A stretch of 64,000 bases of DNA, from positions 62,001 to 126,000 of the forward strand of contig CAWFSJ010000006.1 in assembly GCA_963818505.1 (NCBI GenBank). Direction: 5' to 3'. The stretch comes from JADKAV01 sp963818505. GTDB taxonomy: Bacteria > Actinomycetota > Actinomycetes > S36-B12 > UBA10799. Every line of letters begins with the position of its first letter. Positions within the stretch are counted from its first letter, which is position 1. Shown here piece after piece: positions 51,495-59,963 of this stretch. Position numbers and translations under genes: made by a program. Under the pieces are notes generated by a model that was not told the origin of the DNA, did no database searches, and was given only the letters and a program-made list of their open reading frames with translations.

Positions 51495-52795
51495 TCGACG
51501 TCAGCGTCATCGTCCCGGTGTTCAACAAGGGCCCCTACTTGCCGGAGTTGATCGACAGTCTGAGCAGGCAGACTTCCGGATCGTTCGACGTCTGGCTGGT
51601 GGATGACGGATCCACCGACGGCTCGGAGCGGTTGTGCGACAAGATCGCGGCCTCCGACGAACGCTTTCATGTCCTGCACCAGCCCAACTCCGGCTGGCCG
51701 GGACGCCCCCGCAACGTGGGCATCGACTTGAGCGAGAGCCGCTATCTGTTCTTCGCCGATGCCGATGACTGGTGCGAACCGACACTGTTGGCCGATCTGG
51801 TCGGATTCGCCGACAGCCATGACAGCGACGTCGTGCTGCCGGTCGTGATCGCCGAGGGCCACGCATTCTCGGCGCGGGAGTCGGTCTACGAGAGCAACGT
51901 GGATCTCGACCAGCGCGAGGCGTTCCAGAGCCTGACACCACACAAACTGTTCCGCCGGTCGTACTTCGAGGGTCTGGGCCTTCGATTCACCGAGGATCGC
52001 GTCCCGCTGGAGGACGGCCAACTGGTGGCCCGCGCCTATGTCGGGGGCGGACGCGTCAGCCGGTTCGGCGAGCGGCTCGGGTATCACTACATGGGCCGCG
52101 AGGGGACCAACATCTCCTACGCCCCGCGTGATCCGCTGGCCCACGGGCGTAGCGTGGCCAACATCATGGCCTCGGCACGCCAACTGCCCGAGCACGCCGA
52201 CGAGATCATCGTCGACCTGTACCGGCGCAAACTGCTTCGCTACCTCGGACCGCGCCAGTTGCCGCACATGCCCCCTGAGCGCCAGACGGCCTACGTGCAG
52301 GCGACCGCCGAGATCGCCCAGGAATTCATCTCCGCCGATCTGGAGTCCCAGTTGAGCGGCTGGCCCCGTCTGGCATCGCGCACCGCACGCCTCGAGGCGG
52401 CTCCGATCAGCGTGGCGCTCGCGCAGGCTCGGGCCGACGAACTGGTCCCGGCCGAGCGTAAGGACGGGCATTGGTTTATCGGACCGGTACAGGCCGACGA
52501 CATCGTCACCGTCCGCCCCAAGGTCCGACGCACCCCCTCCAAAGGCGTCAAAGTCGTCACCCGCCCCGACTGGGTACGCGTTACCGCCCCTCGCCTGGAG
52601 TTCCACATCGACGACAGGGTCGTGGACAGCGACGAGCAGTTGCGCCCCATGCACCGCCTCGACGGTCAAGCTGTCGTGGTGGCCTGCTGGGACGATCTGG
52701 AGGTCCCGATCGCCTACGACGGCGAAGCGGTAGTCGAGAACCGACTGGCATACAGCCGCGACGAGTCAGGTCACCTGACCGTCACAGGGGCGTAG
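51491..52795 (+). CDS. Family 2 glycosyltransferase in the carboxylase operon
   Basis: 434-residue GT2 enzyme: SVIVPVFNKGPYLPELIDSL, LVDDGSTDGS, FFADADDWCEP (DxD) and FTEDRVPLEDGQLVARAYVG. The C-terminal 200 residues are beta-rich and unassigned, similar in layout to the region after the GT2 domain in the 31989-35381 protein. GTG start overlaps the epsilon stop by four bases, so it is co-translated with carboxylase genes, an unexpected partner. Its end overlaps maf by 25 bases on the other strand. Confidence 0.83.
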   Translation: MIDVSVIVPVFNKGPYLPELIDSLSRQTSGSFDVWLVDDGSTDGSERLCDKIAASDERFHVLHQPNSGWPGRPRNVGIDLSESRYLFFADADDWCEPTLLADLVGFADSHDSDVVLPVVIAEGHAFSARESVYESNVDLDQREAFQSLTPHKLFRRSYFEGLGLRFTEDRVPLEDGQLVARAYVGGGRVSRFGERLGYHYMGREGTNISYAPRDPLAHGRSVANIMASARQLPEHADEIIVDLYRRKLLRYLGPRQLPHMPPERQTAYVQATAEIAQEFISADLESQLSGWPRLASRTARLEAAPISVALAQARADELVPAERKDGHWFIGPVQADDIVTVRPKVRRTPSKGVKVVTRPDWVRVTAPRLEFHIDDRVVDSDEQLRPMHRLDGQAVVVACWDDLEVPIAYDGEAVVENRLAYSRDESGHLTVTGA

Positions 52796-53382
52796 TTCCA
52801 CAACGAGGTCCACTGCAGACCCGCCTCGCGCACCATGTCGCGAAGCAGCGGGATCCCCAGGCCCACGACATTGGCTGCGTCACCCTCGATGCCTTGAACG
52901 AAAGCCGAACCGTATCCATCGAGGGTGAAACCACCGGCAACGTTGAGCGGTTCACCCGTTGCCACGTACGCCCGGATCTCCTCGTCGTCGGGTTCGGCGA
53001 AGTGCACAGTCGTGATCGCGGCCGCTGTGAGCATGCCGGCGGGGTGGATGAGGCAGTGGCCAGTGATCAGTCGCCCGGATCGCCCACGCATCTCACGCCA
53101 GCGCGCGACCGCAATGTCTGTCCGCAGGGGTTTGCCCAAGCTCTCGCCGAACATGTCGAGCACGGAATCGGCGCCCACGACCAGTTCACCTGGGCGCTGC
53201 AAGGCCACGTCTTGGGCCTTGGCCTGGGCAAGCGCCATAGCCAGTTCCTGCGGTTCGGCCTGGGGCATGGTCGCAGCCAGTTCCTCCTCGTCCACCGCGC
53301 TGACGACGACCTCAGGATCGATCCCGGCGGCGCGCAGCAGACGTAACCTCGACGGCGAGGCTGAGGCCAGGATCAGACGCAT
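52771..53382 (-). CDS. maf: Maf-like nucleoside triphosphate pyrophosphatase
   Basis: 203-residue Maf/ITPase-like protein that hydrolyses non-canonical or excess NTPs. LILASASPSRLRLLRAAG is the signature start; GELVVGADSVLDMFG carries the catalytic Asp; YVATGEPLNVAGGFTLDGYG is the conserved C-terminal loop. ATG at 53382 follows TACGAT by six bases. At its mycobacterial position between accE and accA3. Confidence 0.93.
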   Translation of the reverse strand: MRLILASASPSRLRLLRAAGIDPEVVVSAVDEEELAATMPQAEPQELAMALAQAKAQDVALQRPGELVVGADSVLDMFGESLGKPLRTDIAVARWREMRGRSGRLITGHCLIHPAGMLTAAAITTVHFAEPDDEEIRAYVATGEPLNVAGGFTLDGYGSAFVQGIEGDAANVVGLGIPLLRDMVREAGLQWTSLWNYAPVTVR

Positions 53383-53388
53383 GAGCCG

Positions 53389-53394
53389 ATCGTA
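53389..53394 (-). promoter_or_regulatory. Putative -10 of maf (leaderless)
   Basis: TACGAT, six bases before the ATG at 53382. Confidence 0.5.
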
Positions 53395-53429
53395 CGCACG
53401 GGGCGGGCCGACCTTGCCGCGATGCCCGC

Positions 53430-53497
53430 GTTAGAGGTTGTGCTGTTCGTTAGCGAATCCACGCGTTGTTTCGCTAACGAACCGCACAACCTCTAAC
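53430..53497. repeat. Dispersed palindromic element, copy 4
   Basis: 68-bp copy in the divergent maf/accA3 promoter region. Arms read GTTAGAGGTTGTGCTGTTCG and CGAACCGCACAACCTCTAAC: GTTGG/CCAAC of the other copies has become GTTCG/CGAAC on both sides, a compensated change, with one mismatch elsewhere. Loop TCCACGCGTTGT. Preceded by CCCGCGTTAGAG like the 21-bp array. Confidence 0.93.
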
Positions 53498-53550
53498 CAA
53501 CGGTCCGGCCCAACAACCCTCCCCGCACGTGGGGCCGACGTGACTACTCC

Positions 53551-53556
53551 TAGACT
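53551..53556 (+). promoter_or_regulatory. Putative -10 of accA3 (leaderless)
   Basis: TAGACT, six bases (CAAGTT) before the GTG at 53563. Confidence 0.6.
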
Positions 53557-53562
53557 CAAGTT

Positions 53563-55326
53563 GTGCGCAAAGTCCTGATTGCCAACCGTGGGGAAATCGC
53601 CATCCGGGTCGCGCGTGCCTGTCGGGACGCCGGATTGGCCAGTGTGGCCGTCTACGCGAACTCCGACCGGGACGCCCAGCACGTGAAGGCTGCTGATGAG
53701 GCCTACAGCCTCGACGGTGAAACCGCCGCTGAGACGTATCTGGTCGTCGACAAATTGCTCGATGCTGCGCAGCGCAGCGGAGCCGATGCCGTCCACCCCG
53801 GTTACGGCTTCCTGAGCGAGAATGCCGACTTCGCCCAGGCGGTCATCGACGCCGGGCTCATCTGGATCGGCCCGCCCCCCTCAGCCATCCGTTCACTGGG
53901 CGACAAGGTGTCTGCACGCCACATCGCCCAACGAGCCGGAGCTCCGCTGGTCGCAGGCACACCCGATCCTGTCTCCGGGGCCGACGAGGTGGTCGAGTTC
54001 GCCAAGGAGAACGGACTGCCGATCGCGATCAAGGCGGCCTTCGGTGGCGGCGGACGCGGCCTCAAGGTGGCCCGCAACATTGAAGAGGTCAGCGAACTCT
54101 ACGACTCGGCCGTGCGTGAGGCTGTCGCCGCGTTCGGTCGCGGAGAGTGTTTCGTCGAGCGCTACTTGGACAACCCCCGGCACGTGGAGACACAGGTGCT
54201 GGCCGACATCCACGGCAACGTTGTGGTCGTGTCCACTCGCGACTGCTCCCTGCAGCGCCGCCACCAGAAACTCGTCGAGGAGGCGCCCGCGCCGTTCCTG
54301 TCCGACGCGCAGGTGGCCGAGCTCTACCGGGCCAGTAAGGCGATCGTCAAAGAGGCCGGGTACGTCGGCGCGGGAACCTGCGAGTTCCTGGTCGGCCAGG
54401 ACGGCACCATCTCCTTCCTCGAGGTCAACACCCGACTGCAGGTCGAGCACCCGGTCTCCGAGGAGGTCGCCGGCATCGACCTCGTGCGCGAGCAGTTCCG
54501 GATCGCCGACGGTGAGGCCCTCGGATACGACGACCCGCCGCTGCGTGGGCACTCGTTCGAGTTCCGGATCAACGGCGAGGACCCGGGCCGCAACTTCCTG
54601 CCCGCGCCCGGCGTGCTGACCGTCTGGAAACCTCCGTCGGGCCCCGGTGTGCGCCTCGACGCCGGGTTCACCACAGGTGATGTGATCGGCGGCAACTTCG
54701 ACTCACTTCTGGCCAAACTGATCGTGACCGGCGCCGACCGCCAGCAGGCCCTCGAGCGCTCCCGGCGGGCCCTGGCCGAGTTCGAGATCGAAGGCATCGC
54801 CACCGCTCTGACATTCCATCGTGTGGTCGTCGAGGACCCGGCCTTCGCGCCGCTGGATCCCAAGCAGGAATTCACCGTGCACACCCGCTGGATCGAGACC
54901 GGTTTCGACAACCAGATCCCGCCCTATGGGGGCACTCAGGAGGCTGAGGAGTCCCAGGACGAGCGCCAGGCCGTGACCGTCGAGGTCGGTGGCAAGCGCA
55001 TCGAGGTGACATTGCCCGCGGCCTTGAGTGTCGGTGCAGCAGCTCCGGGCGGCGGAGGTGCCAAGCGTGCGGCGAAACGGTCGAAGAAGTCCGGCAGCGG
55101 TGGCGCCGGCGGGGACTCCTTGACCGCCCCGATGCAGGGCACGATCGTCAAGGTCGCGGTCGAAGAGGGACAAACCGTCGAGGCCGGCGAACTGATCGTT
55201 GTGCTTGAGGCCATGAAGATGGAACAGCCCCTCAACGCGCACAAGGCGGGCACGGTCACTGGGCTGAATGCCGAAATCGGGGCTACGGTACCTACAGGGA
55301 CAGTTCTCTGCGAGATCAAGGACTAG
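53563..55326 (+). CDS. accA3: Acyl-CoA carboxylase alpha subunit (biotin carboxylase plus BCCP)
   Basis: 587 residues. The biotin-carboxylase/ATP-grasp part (about 1-450) starts RKVLIANRGEIAIRVARAC and contains AAFGGGGRGLKVA (ATP loop), VETQVLADIHGNVVVVSTRD and EVNTRLQVEHPVSEEVAGID. A Lys/Gly-rich linker leads to a biotinyl domain with EAMKMEQPL, Lys552 being the biotin site. It should pair with AccD5 and the other beta subunit. GTG start is leaderless by the TAGACT element. Confidence 0.96.
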   Translation: MRKVLIANRGEIAIRVARACRDAGLASVAVYANSDRDAQHVKAADEAYSLDGETAAETYLVVDKLLDAAQRSGADAVHPGYGFLSENADFAQAVIDAGLIWIGPPPSAIRSLGDKVSARHIAQRAGAPLVAGTPDPVSGADEVVEFAKENGLPIAIKAAFGGGGRGLKVARNIEEVSELYDSAVREAVAAFGRGECFVERYLDNPRHVETQVLADIHGNVVVVSTRDCSLQRRHQKLVEEAPAPFLSDAQVAELYRASKAIVKEAGYVGAGTCEFLVGQDGTISFLEVNTRLQVEHPVSEEVAGIDLVREQFRIADGEALGYDDPPLRGHSFEFRINGEDPGRNFLPAPGVLTVWKPPSGPGVRLDAGFTTGDVIGGNFDSLLAKLIVTGADRQQALERSRRALAEFEIEGIATALTFHRVVVEDPAFAPLDPKQEFTVHTRWIETGFDNQIPPYGGTQEAEESQDERQAVTVEVGGKRIEVTLPAALSVGAAAPGGGGAKRAAKRSKKSGSGGAGGDSLTAPMQGTIVKVAVEEGQTVEAGELIVVLEAMKMEQPLNAHKAGTVTGLNAEIGATVPTGTVLCEIKD

Positions 55327-55344
55327 CCAATCTGGAGGCCAGCC

Positions 55345-56616
55345 ATGAGACGGGTACTCGTAACGCTTTTCTCGGTCGTGTTCTTGGGACTCATCGTTGC
55401 TCCGGCATCCGCGACGACGATCGACGACGTGGTTACTTCGCTGCAGTCCGACCCGGTCTATAACGACCCCAAGGCTGAGAATGCACTGACCGACTCCGAG
55501 GCCCAGGATCTGCGCGACCAGATCGCCGCCAGCGGATCCTCAGTCTTCATCGCGATCCTGCCCGAAGCGGCCAAGGGCGGGCAGTCCACCGAGGACGTCG
55601 TGACCTACCTGCGCAGCAACGTCGGCGAGGCGGGATCTTATGCCGCAGTGGTGGGCGGCGAGTTCCGATCCACCACTCCGGCTGCGGCCACAGCCGCATT
55701 CCAGCAGCAACGAGACAACGGCGTCTTCGCGGTCCTCAGCCAGTACGTGAGCAACGTCGCCACCATCGACTCCGGGGGCACGGTCACGACCACCGACACG
55801 ACCTCGCAGGAGTCTGGGGGCAGCGCGCTGGTCCCGGTGCTCGTACTCGGCGCTCTGGCCGCGGGTGTCGGGGGGTTGTTCTACATGGGCAAGCGCAAGC
55901 GGAACAAGGCGGACGCGCAAGCCCTCGCCTCGGTCAAGGAAACGATCGACGAAGACATCACCGCGTTCGGGGAGTCGCTGGATTCCGTGGACTCCTCAGC
56001 AATATCCACCGAGGACAACCGTGCGGACTGGATGGCTGCCCTCGACCAGTACGACAAGGCCAAGCGGGCCTCCGACACGATGCGTGCGCCGGCCGAGGCA
56101 GCAACGGTCACCGAAGCCCTGGATGAAGGCCGCTTCAGGGTGGCCTGCGTGCAGTCCCGGTTGGCTGGTGAGCCCCTGCCCGACCGGCGGCCCCCGTGCT
56201 TCTTCGACCCGCGCCACGGCTTGAGCGTGAAGGACGTGTCCTACATCCCCATGGGTACGAACACCGCCCGCGATGTGCCCGCCTGCGCGGCGTGTGCAGC
56301 ATCCGTGGACGACGGTCTCGACCCCGATGTCCGTCTGGTGACTGCCGCCAACGGCGGACGGCAGCCGTACTGGCAGGCGGGCCCGCAGTACGGCGGATAC
56401 GCCAGCGGGTACTACGGCAACAGCGGCATGGACCTCTTCTCCACCATTCTGGTGGGCACGATGCTGGGCAACATGATGACCGGGTCGATGATGTATGGCG
56501 GCGGCTGGGGCGGCGACGCCGGAGGTGGCGGGGGCTCCGACTTCGGTGGTGGCGACTTCGGCGGCGGGGACTTCGGTGGTGGTGACTTCGGCGGCGGGGA
56601 CTTCGGGGGCTGGTGA
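55345..56616 (+). CDS. Exported membrane protein with GGGDF repeats
   Basis: 423 residues. Signal peptide (about 1-23, ending ASA), an outer N-terminal domain (24-165) reminiscent of TPM-type domains, one helix (about 168-186) followed by basic KRKRNK, a cytoplasmic helical part, then a Cys-containing motif CFFDPRHGLSVKDV with ACAAC, and a Gly-rich tail of five GGGDF-type repeats ending FGGW. Proteins of this layout are common but uncharacterised in actinobacteria. AGGCCAGCC precedes the ATG. Starts 18 bases after accA3, so possibly co-transcribed. Confidence 0.75.
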   Translation: MRRVLVTLFSVVFLGLIVAPASATTIDDVVTSLQSDPVYNDPKAENALTDSEAQDLRDQIAASGSSVFIAILPEAAKGGQSTEDVVTYLRSNVGEAGSYAAVVGGEFRSTTPAAATAAFQQQRDNGVFAVLSQYVSNVATIDSGGTVTTTDTTSQESGGSALVPVLVLGALAAGVGGLFYMGKRKRNKADAQALASVKETIDEDITAFGESLDSVDSSAISTEDNRADWMAALDQYDKAKRASDTMRAPAEAATVTEALDEGRFRVACVQSRLAGEPLPDRRPPCFFDPRHGLSVKDVSYIPMGTNTARDVPACAACAASVDDGLDPDVRLVTAANGGRQPYWQAGPQYGGYASGYYGNSGMDLFSTILVGTMLGNMMTGSMMYGGGWGGDAGGGGGSDFGGGDFGGGDFGGGDFGGGDFGGW

Positions 56617-56626
56617 GCCCCCCGGA

Positions 56627-58012
56627 TCAGTCCGTGCTGTGCAGCCGCCGGGCGGCCTCCGCGATCGACCCGCTCAATGAGGGGTACACCGTGAACGTCG
56701 TGGCGAGGTCGTCCACATTGAGACCCAGGTCCACCGCAAGCGTCAGGGGATAGATCAACTCGCTGGCATTCGGGGCCACGACCACAGCCCCCACGACCGT
56801 TCCGGAGACCCTGCAGAAGATCTTGACGAAACCGTCTTCGAACCCCTGCATCTTCGCCCGGGCGTTCGTGGCCAGCGGCAGTTTGATCCCGTGAGCCCGC
56901 GCTGTTCCCGAATCGACCTCAGCCTGGGTGACCCCGACACTGGCGATCTGCGGGTCCGTGAAGACGTTGCTGCTGACCACTTTCAGGTCCAGCGGTGAGA
57001 CCGCCTCACCGAGTGCGTGCCACATCGCGATCCGGCCCTGCATGGCGGCCACGTTGGCCAGGGGCAACACACCGGTGCAGTCCCCGGCCGCATACACGCC
57101 GTTGACGCTTGTGCGCGAGACCCGGTCCACTCGGATGTAGCCGCCATCGTCGAGGTCAACACCCACCTGCTCGCATCCAAGATCCGTGGTGTTCGGAACG
57201 GCGCCCACGGCCATCAGGCAGTGGGTGCCTGCCAGTCGCGTGCCATCCTGCAAGGTGACGATGACCCCGTGTTCGCAGGACTCGACCGCCTCCGCCCGGG
57301 TCTGTGGCGCGAGTTCCATCCCCCGCTGCTGCAGGACGACCTCCAGCACCTCGGCGGCATCCGGATCCTCGGTCGGCAGCACCCGCTCGCGCGAGGACAC
57401 CAGGACCACCTGGCTGCCCAGCGCGGTGTACGCACCTGCGAACTCGGCGCCGGTGACCCCCGATCCCACGACGATGAGCCGCTCAGGCAACTCGGTGAGG
57501 TTGTAGAGCTGCTTCCAGGTCAAGATCCGTCGGCCATCCGGGACGGCCGTGGCCAACTCGCGCGGCCGGGCACCGGTGGCCAGCAGGATCACGTCGGCAC
57601 CGAACTGGAGTTCACCGACCTCCACGGTGTCCTTGGCCACCAACCGGCCCCGGCCCTCGACGATTTCTACTCCGGCATCGCGCAACCGGCGCGCGATGTC
57701 CACGCTCTGGGCCACAGCGAGGTCCAGAACACGGTTGTTCAACAGAGGGAAGTCGACACTCACGGTCCGGGGCCCGGGCACCTGCCCGGAAACGCGTACT
57801 CCGAGCTCACCGGAGATGTTCGCACGTCCAACGCGCTCAGCAGTGGCAATCAGGGTCTTGCTCGGTACGCAGTCCGTCAGGACTGCAGCACCTCCCATGC
57901 CAGTGTCCTCGATAACGATCACCCGGGCCCCGAACTGCGCGGCCACCAGTGCGGCCTCGTACCCGGCCGGACCTCCCCCCAGGATGACGACCGACTTGGG
58001 TGCCGGGCTCAC
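56627..58012 (-). CDS. lpdA: LpdA-type flavoprotein (NAD(P)H quinone reductase)
   Basis: 461-residue FAD pyridine-nucleotide oxidoreductase. VVILGGGPAGYEAALVAAQ binds FAD, LIVVGSGVTGAEFAGAY binds NAD(P)H. The redox site reads GGAAVLTDCVPSKTL: only one of the two active-site cysteines of lipoamide dehydrogenase remains, as in M. tuberculosis LpdA (Rv3303c), a quinone reductase. GTG at 58012 overlaps the normal-frame ku stop (GTGA). Reading the frame upstream joins it to ku through a frameshifted tail; that is not a real fusion. Confidence 0.92.
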   Translation of the reverse strand: MSPAPKSVVILGGGPAGYEAALVAAQFGARVIVIEDTGMGGAAVLTDCVPSKTLIATAERVGRANISGELGVRVSGQVPGPRTVSVDFPLLNNRVLDLAVAQSVDIARRLRDAGVEIVEGRGRLVAKDTVEVGELQFGADVILLATGARPRELATAVPDGRRILTWKQLYNLTELPERLIVVGSGVTGAEFAGAYTALGSQVVLVSSRERVLPTEDPDAAEVLEVVLQQRGMELAPQTRAEAVESCEHGVIVTLQDGTRLAGTHCLMAVGAVPNTTDLGCEQVGVDLDDGGYIRVDRVSRTSVNGVYAAGDCTGVLPLANVAAMQGRIAMWHALGEAVSPLDLKVVSSNVFTDPQIASVGVTQAEVDSGTARAHGIKLPLATNARAKMQGFEDGFVKIFCRVSGTVVGAVVVAPNASELIYPLTLAVDLGLNVDDLATTFTVYPSLSGSIAEAARRLHSTD

Positions 58013-58996
58013 GCGGTCTTCCTCGCGCGCTTGGCCGGCGCCTTCTTGACCGGCGCCTTCTTCGCAGCTGGCTTCTTCGCCGGCGCCTTCTTCGCCGCGG
58101 GCTTCTTCGCCGGGGCCTTCTTCGCCGGGGCCTTCTTCGCCGGGGCCTTCTTCGCCGGGGCCTTCTTCGCACGCGGGCCTCTTCGCAGCGGGCTTCTTGG
58201 CTGGCACCTTCTTCGCCGGGGCATTCCCAGCCCGTGCCAGGGACTCACGCAGAGCCGTCAAGAGGTCCACGACCTCCCCGCCTTCGGTTCCCGGCTCCTC
58301 TGCGGCGACCACTCCCTTGCCGCCGTGGACCTTCGCGTCGATGAGTGCCAGCAACTGTTCCCGGTAGCCGTCGTGGTACTGCTCGGGGTCGAAGTCGCCA
58401 GCCAGGGATTCGACCAGCGATGCGGCCATGGACAACTCCTGCGGTCGAATGTCCACCTGCTGATCCAGCACATCGAACCTGGCAGCTCGCACCTCATCCG
58501 GCCATAACATCGTCTGCAACATCAGCACGTCCTCACGCACCCGCAGAACCCCGAGTTGCTGTTTCTGACGCAGACTCACCTGGACAATGGCGGTCAGGTC
58601 GGTGTCTTCGAGGGTCTTTCGAAGCAGCACATACGGCTTCAGCGCACGTTCCTCGGGTTCCAGCAGGTACGCCTTGTCGAAACGGACCGGATCGACCTGT
58701 GACGACGGTACGAACTCCACCACGTCGATCTCCTTGGACGAAGAAACCGGCAGACTGGCGAAGTCCTCCTCGTCGAAGACCACCAAAGGCCCGTTGGGCA
58801 CTTGGTAGGCCTTGGAGATCTCGGCGAGTTCCAGCACGTTCCCGCACTCACGGCACACACGGTTGTACTTGATCCGGCCGTTGTCGAGGGCATGTATCTG
58901 ATGGAATCGGACATCATGGTCCTCAGTGGCCGTGTAGGCCTTCACCGGGACCGACACGAGCCCGAACGACACAGAGCCCTTCCAAATCGCACGCAC
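58009..58996 (-). CDS. ku: DNA end-binding protein Ku, frameshifted C-terminal tail
   Basis: Prokaryotic Ku for non-homologous end joining. RAIWKGSVSFGLVSVPVKAY begins the Ku core (about 1-255). The tail should be Lys/Ala-rich: after VPAKKPAAKRPA the reading switches to EEGPGEEG repeats, while the neighbouring frame reads KKAPAKKAPAKKPAAKK and ends RARKTA with a TGA overlapping the lpdA start. Removing one base near 58171 (a T on this strand between GCG and GCG) restores a 328-residue Ku. GTG start at 58996. Sequencing error or true mutation cannot be told apart here. Confidence 0.88.
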
Positions 58997-59114
58997 GCCC
59001 CTAGCATGCTCTGTCGCGGCCGTTCCATGCCAGTGCCGGGCCAGAAGTTCGCCTACGCACAGTGTTCACCTAGTGGCAACCACGAAGCGGGCTGCATCAA
59101 TCACAGACCCTTAC

Positions 59115-59120
59115 TAGGGT
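59115..59120 (+). promoter_or_regulatory. Putative -10 of the polymerase gene (leaderless)
   Basis: TAGGGT, six bases before the ATG at 59127, in the 130-base region shared with divergent ku. Confidence 0.55.
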
Positions 59121-59126
59121 CGAAGT

Positions 59127-59957
59127 ATGTCCGCGATCGTCGCGCAGGTCGACGGCCGCCAGGTGCGGCTGACCAGTCTGACGAAGACGATGTACCCGTC
59201 GCTGGGCATCTCAAAATCGCAGGTGATCGACTACTACGCGACTGTCGGCGCCGCAGTGGTGGGGCAGACCGCGGGCCGGCCCGTCACCCGCATCCGCTTT
59301 CCACACGGTGTCGGCGCCCAGTCGTTCTTCGAGAAGAACGCACCCGAGGGGATCCCCGACTGGATACCGCAGATGCTGGTCAATTCCATCCACTACCCGG
59401 TCTTCAATGAGGTGGCCGCAGTGGTCTGGTCCGCCCAGAACAACGCCCTGGAGTTGCACACCCCGCAGTGGCGCACACCCGGGGCCGTGGACAGGCTTGT
59501 CGTGGACCTTGATCCCGGACCCGGGGCGGGGTTGCCACAGTGTTGTCAGGTCGCACTTCTGGTCGACGAATACCTGTCGGCCGACGGTATGCATGGCATC
59601 CCAGTCACAAGCGGTTCCAAGGGGATGCAGGTCTATGTCGGCTTCCCAGAGCCGATGGATCCAGAAGCCGTTCTCAACTACGCGCGCTCGATGGCCGCCG
59701 AGCTCACCGTCCGGCACCCTAACCAGGTTGTCGCCACGATGACCAAGTCCAAGCGCGAACACCGGGTCTTCATCGACTGGAGCCAGAACAACCCTGCGAA
59801 GACGACGATCACCCCCTACTCACTGCGCGGTAAGGATCTGCCGTTCGCCGCCACTCCAGTGACTTGGGACGAGGTGAGGTCCGGCCTCGAGGAGCAGTTC
59901 CTGTACAGCGAGACCATCGCGCGCCTGCAGGAGTACGGCGACCTCATGCAAGCCTGA
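59127..59957 (+). CDS. LigD-type polymerase domain protein (stand-alone PolDom)
   Basis: 276-residue archaeo-eukaryotic-primase-like polymerase as found in LigD. The catalytic metal pair is VVDLDPGPGAG, the nucleotide site VTSGSKGMQVYVGF, and the third acidic residue lies in VFIDWSQNNPAKTTI. There is no ligase or phosphoesterase domain attached, so it is a separate NHEJ polymerase. Divergent from ku, 130 bases apart, which supports joint action in end joining with a ligase encoded elsewhere. Confidence 0.92.
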   Translation: MSAIVAQVDGRQVRLTSLTKTMYPSLGISKSQVIDYYATVGAAVVGQTAGRPVTRIRFPHGVGAQSFFEKNAPEGIPDWIPQMLVNSIHYPVFNEVAAVVWSAQNNALELHTPQWRTPGAVDRLVVDLDPGPGAGLPQCCQVALLVDEYLSADGMHGIPVTSGSKGMQVYVGFPEPMDPEAVLNYARSMAAELTVRHPNQVVATMTKSKREHRVFIDWSQNNPAKTTITPYSLRGKDLPFAATPVTWDEVRSGLEEQFLYSETIARLQEYGDLMQA

Positions 59958-59963
59958 AAGCAC

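Noticed and set aside
56627..58996. Genuine Ku-LpdA fusion protein
   Set aside because: The linker is the Lys/Ala tail read one base out; the normal frame ends at a TGA overlapping the lpdA start.
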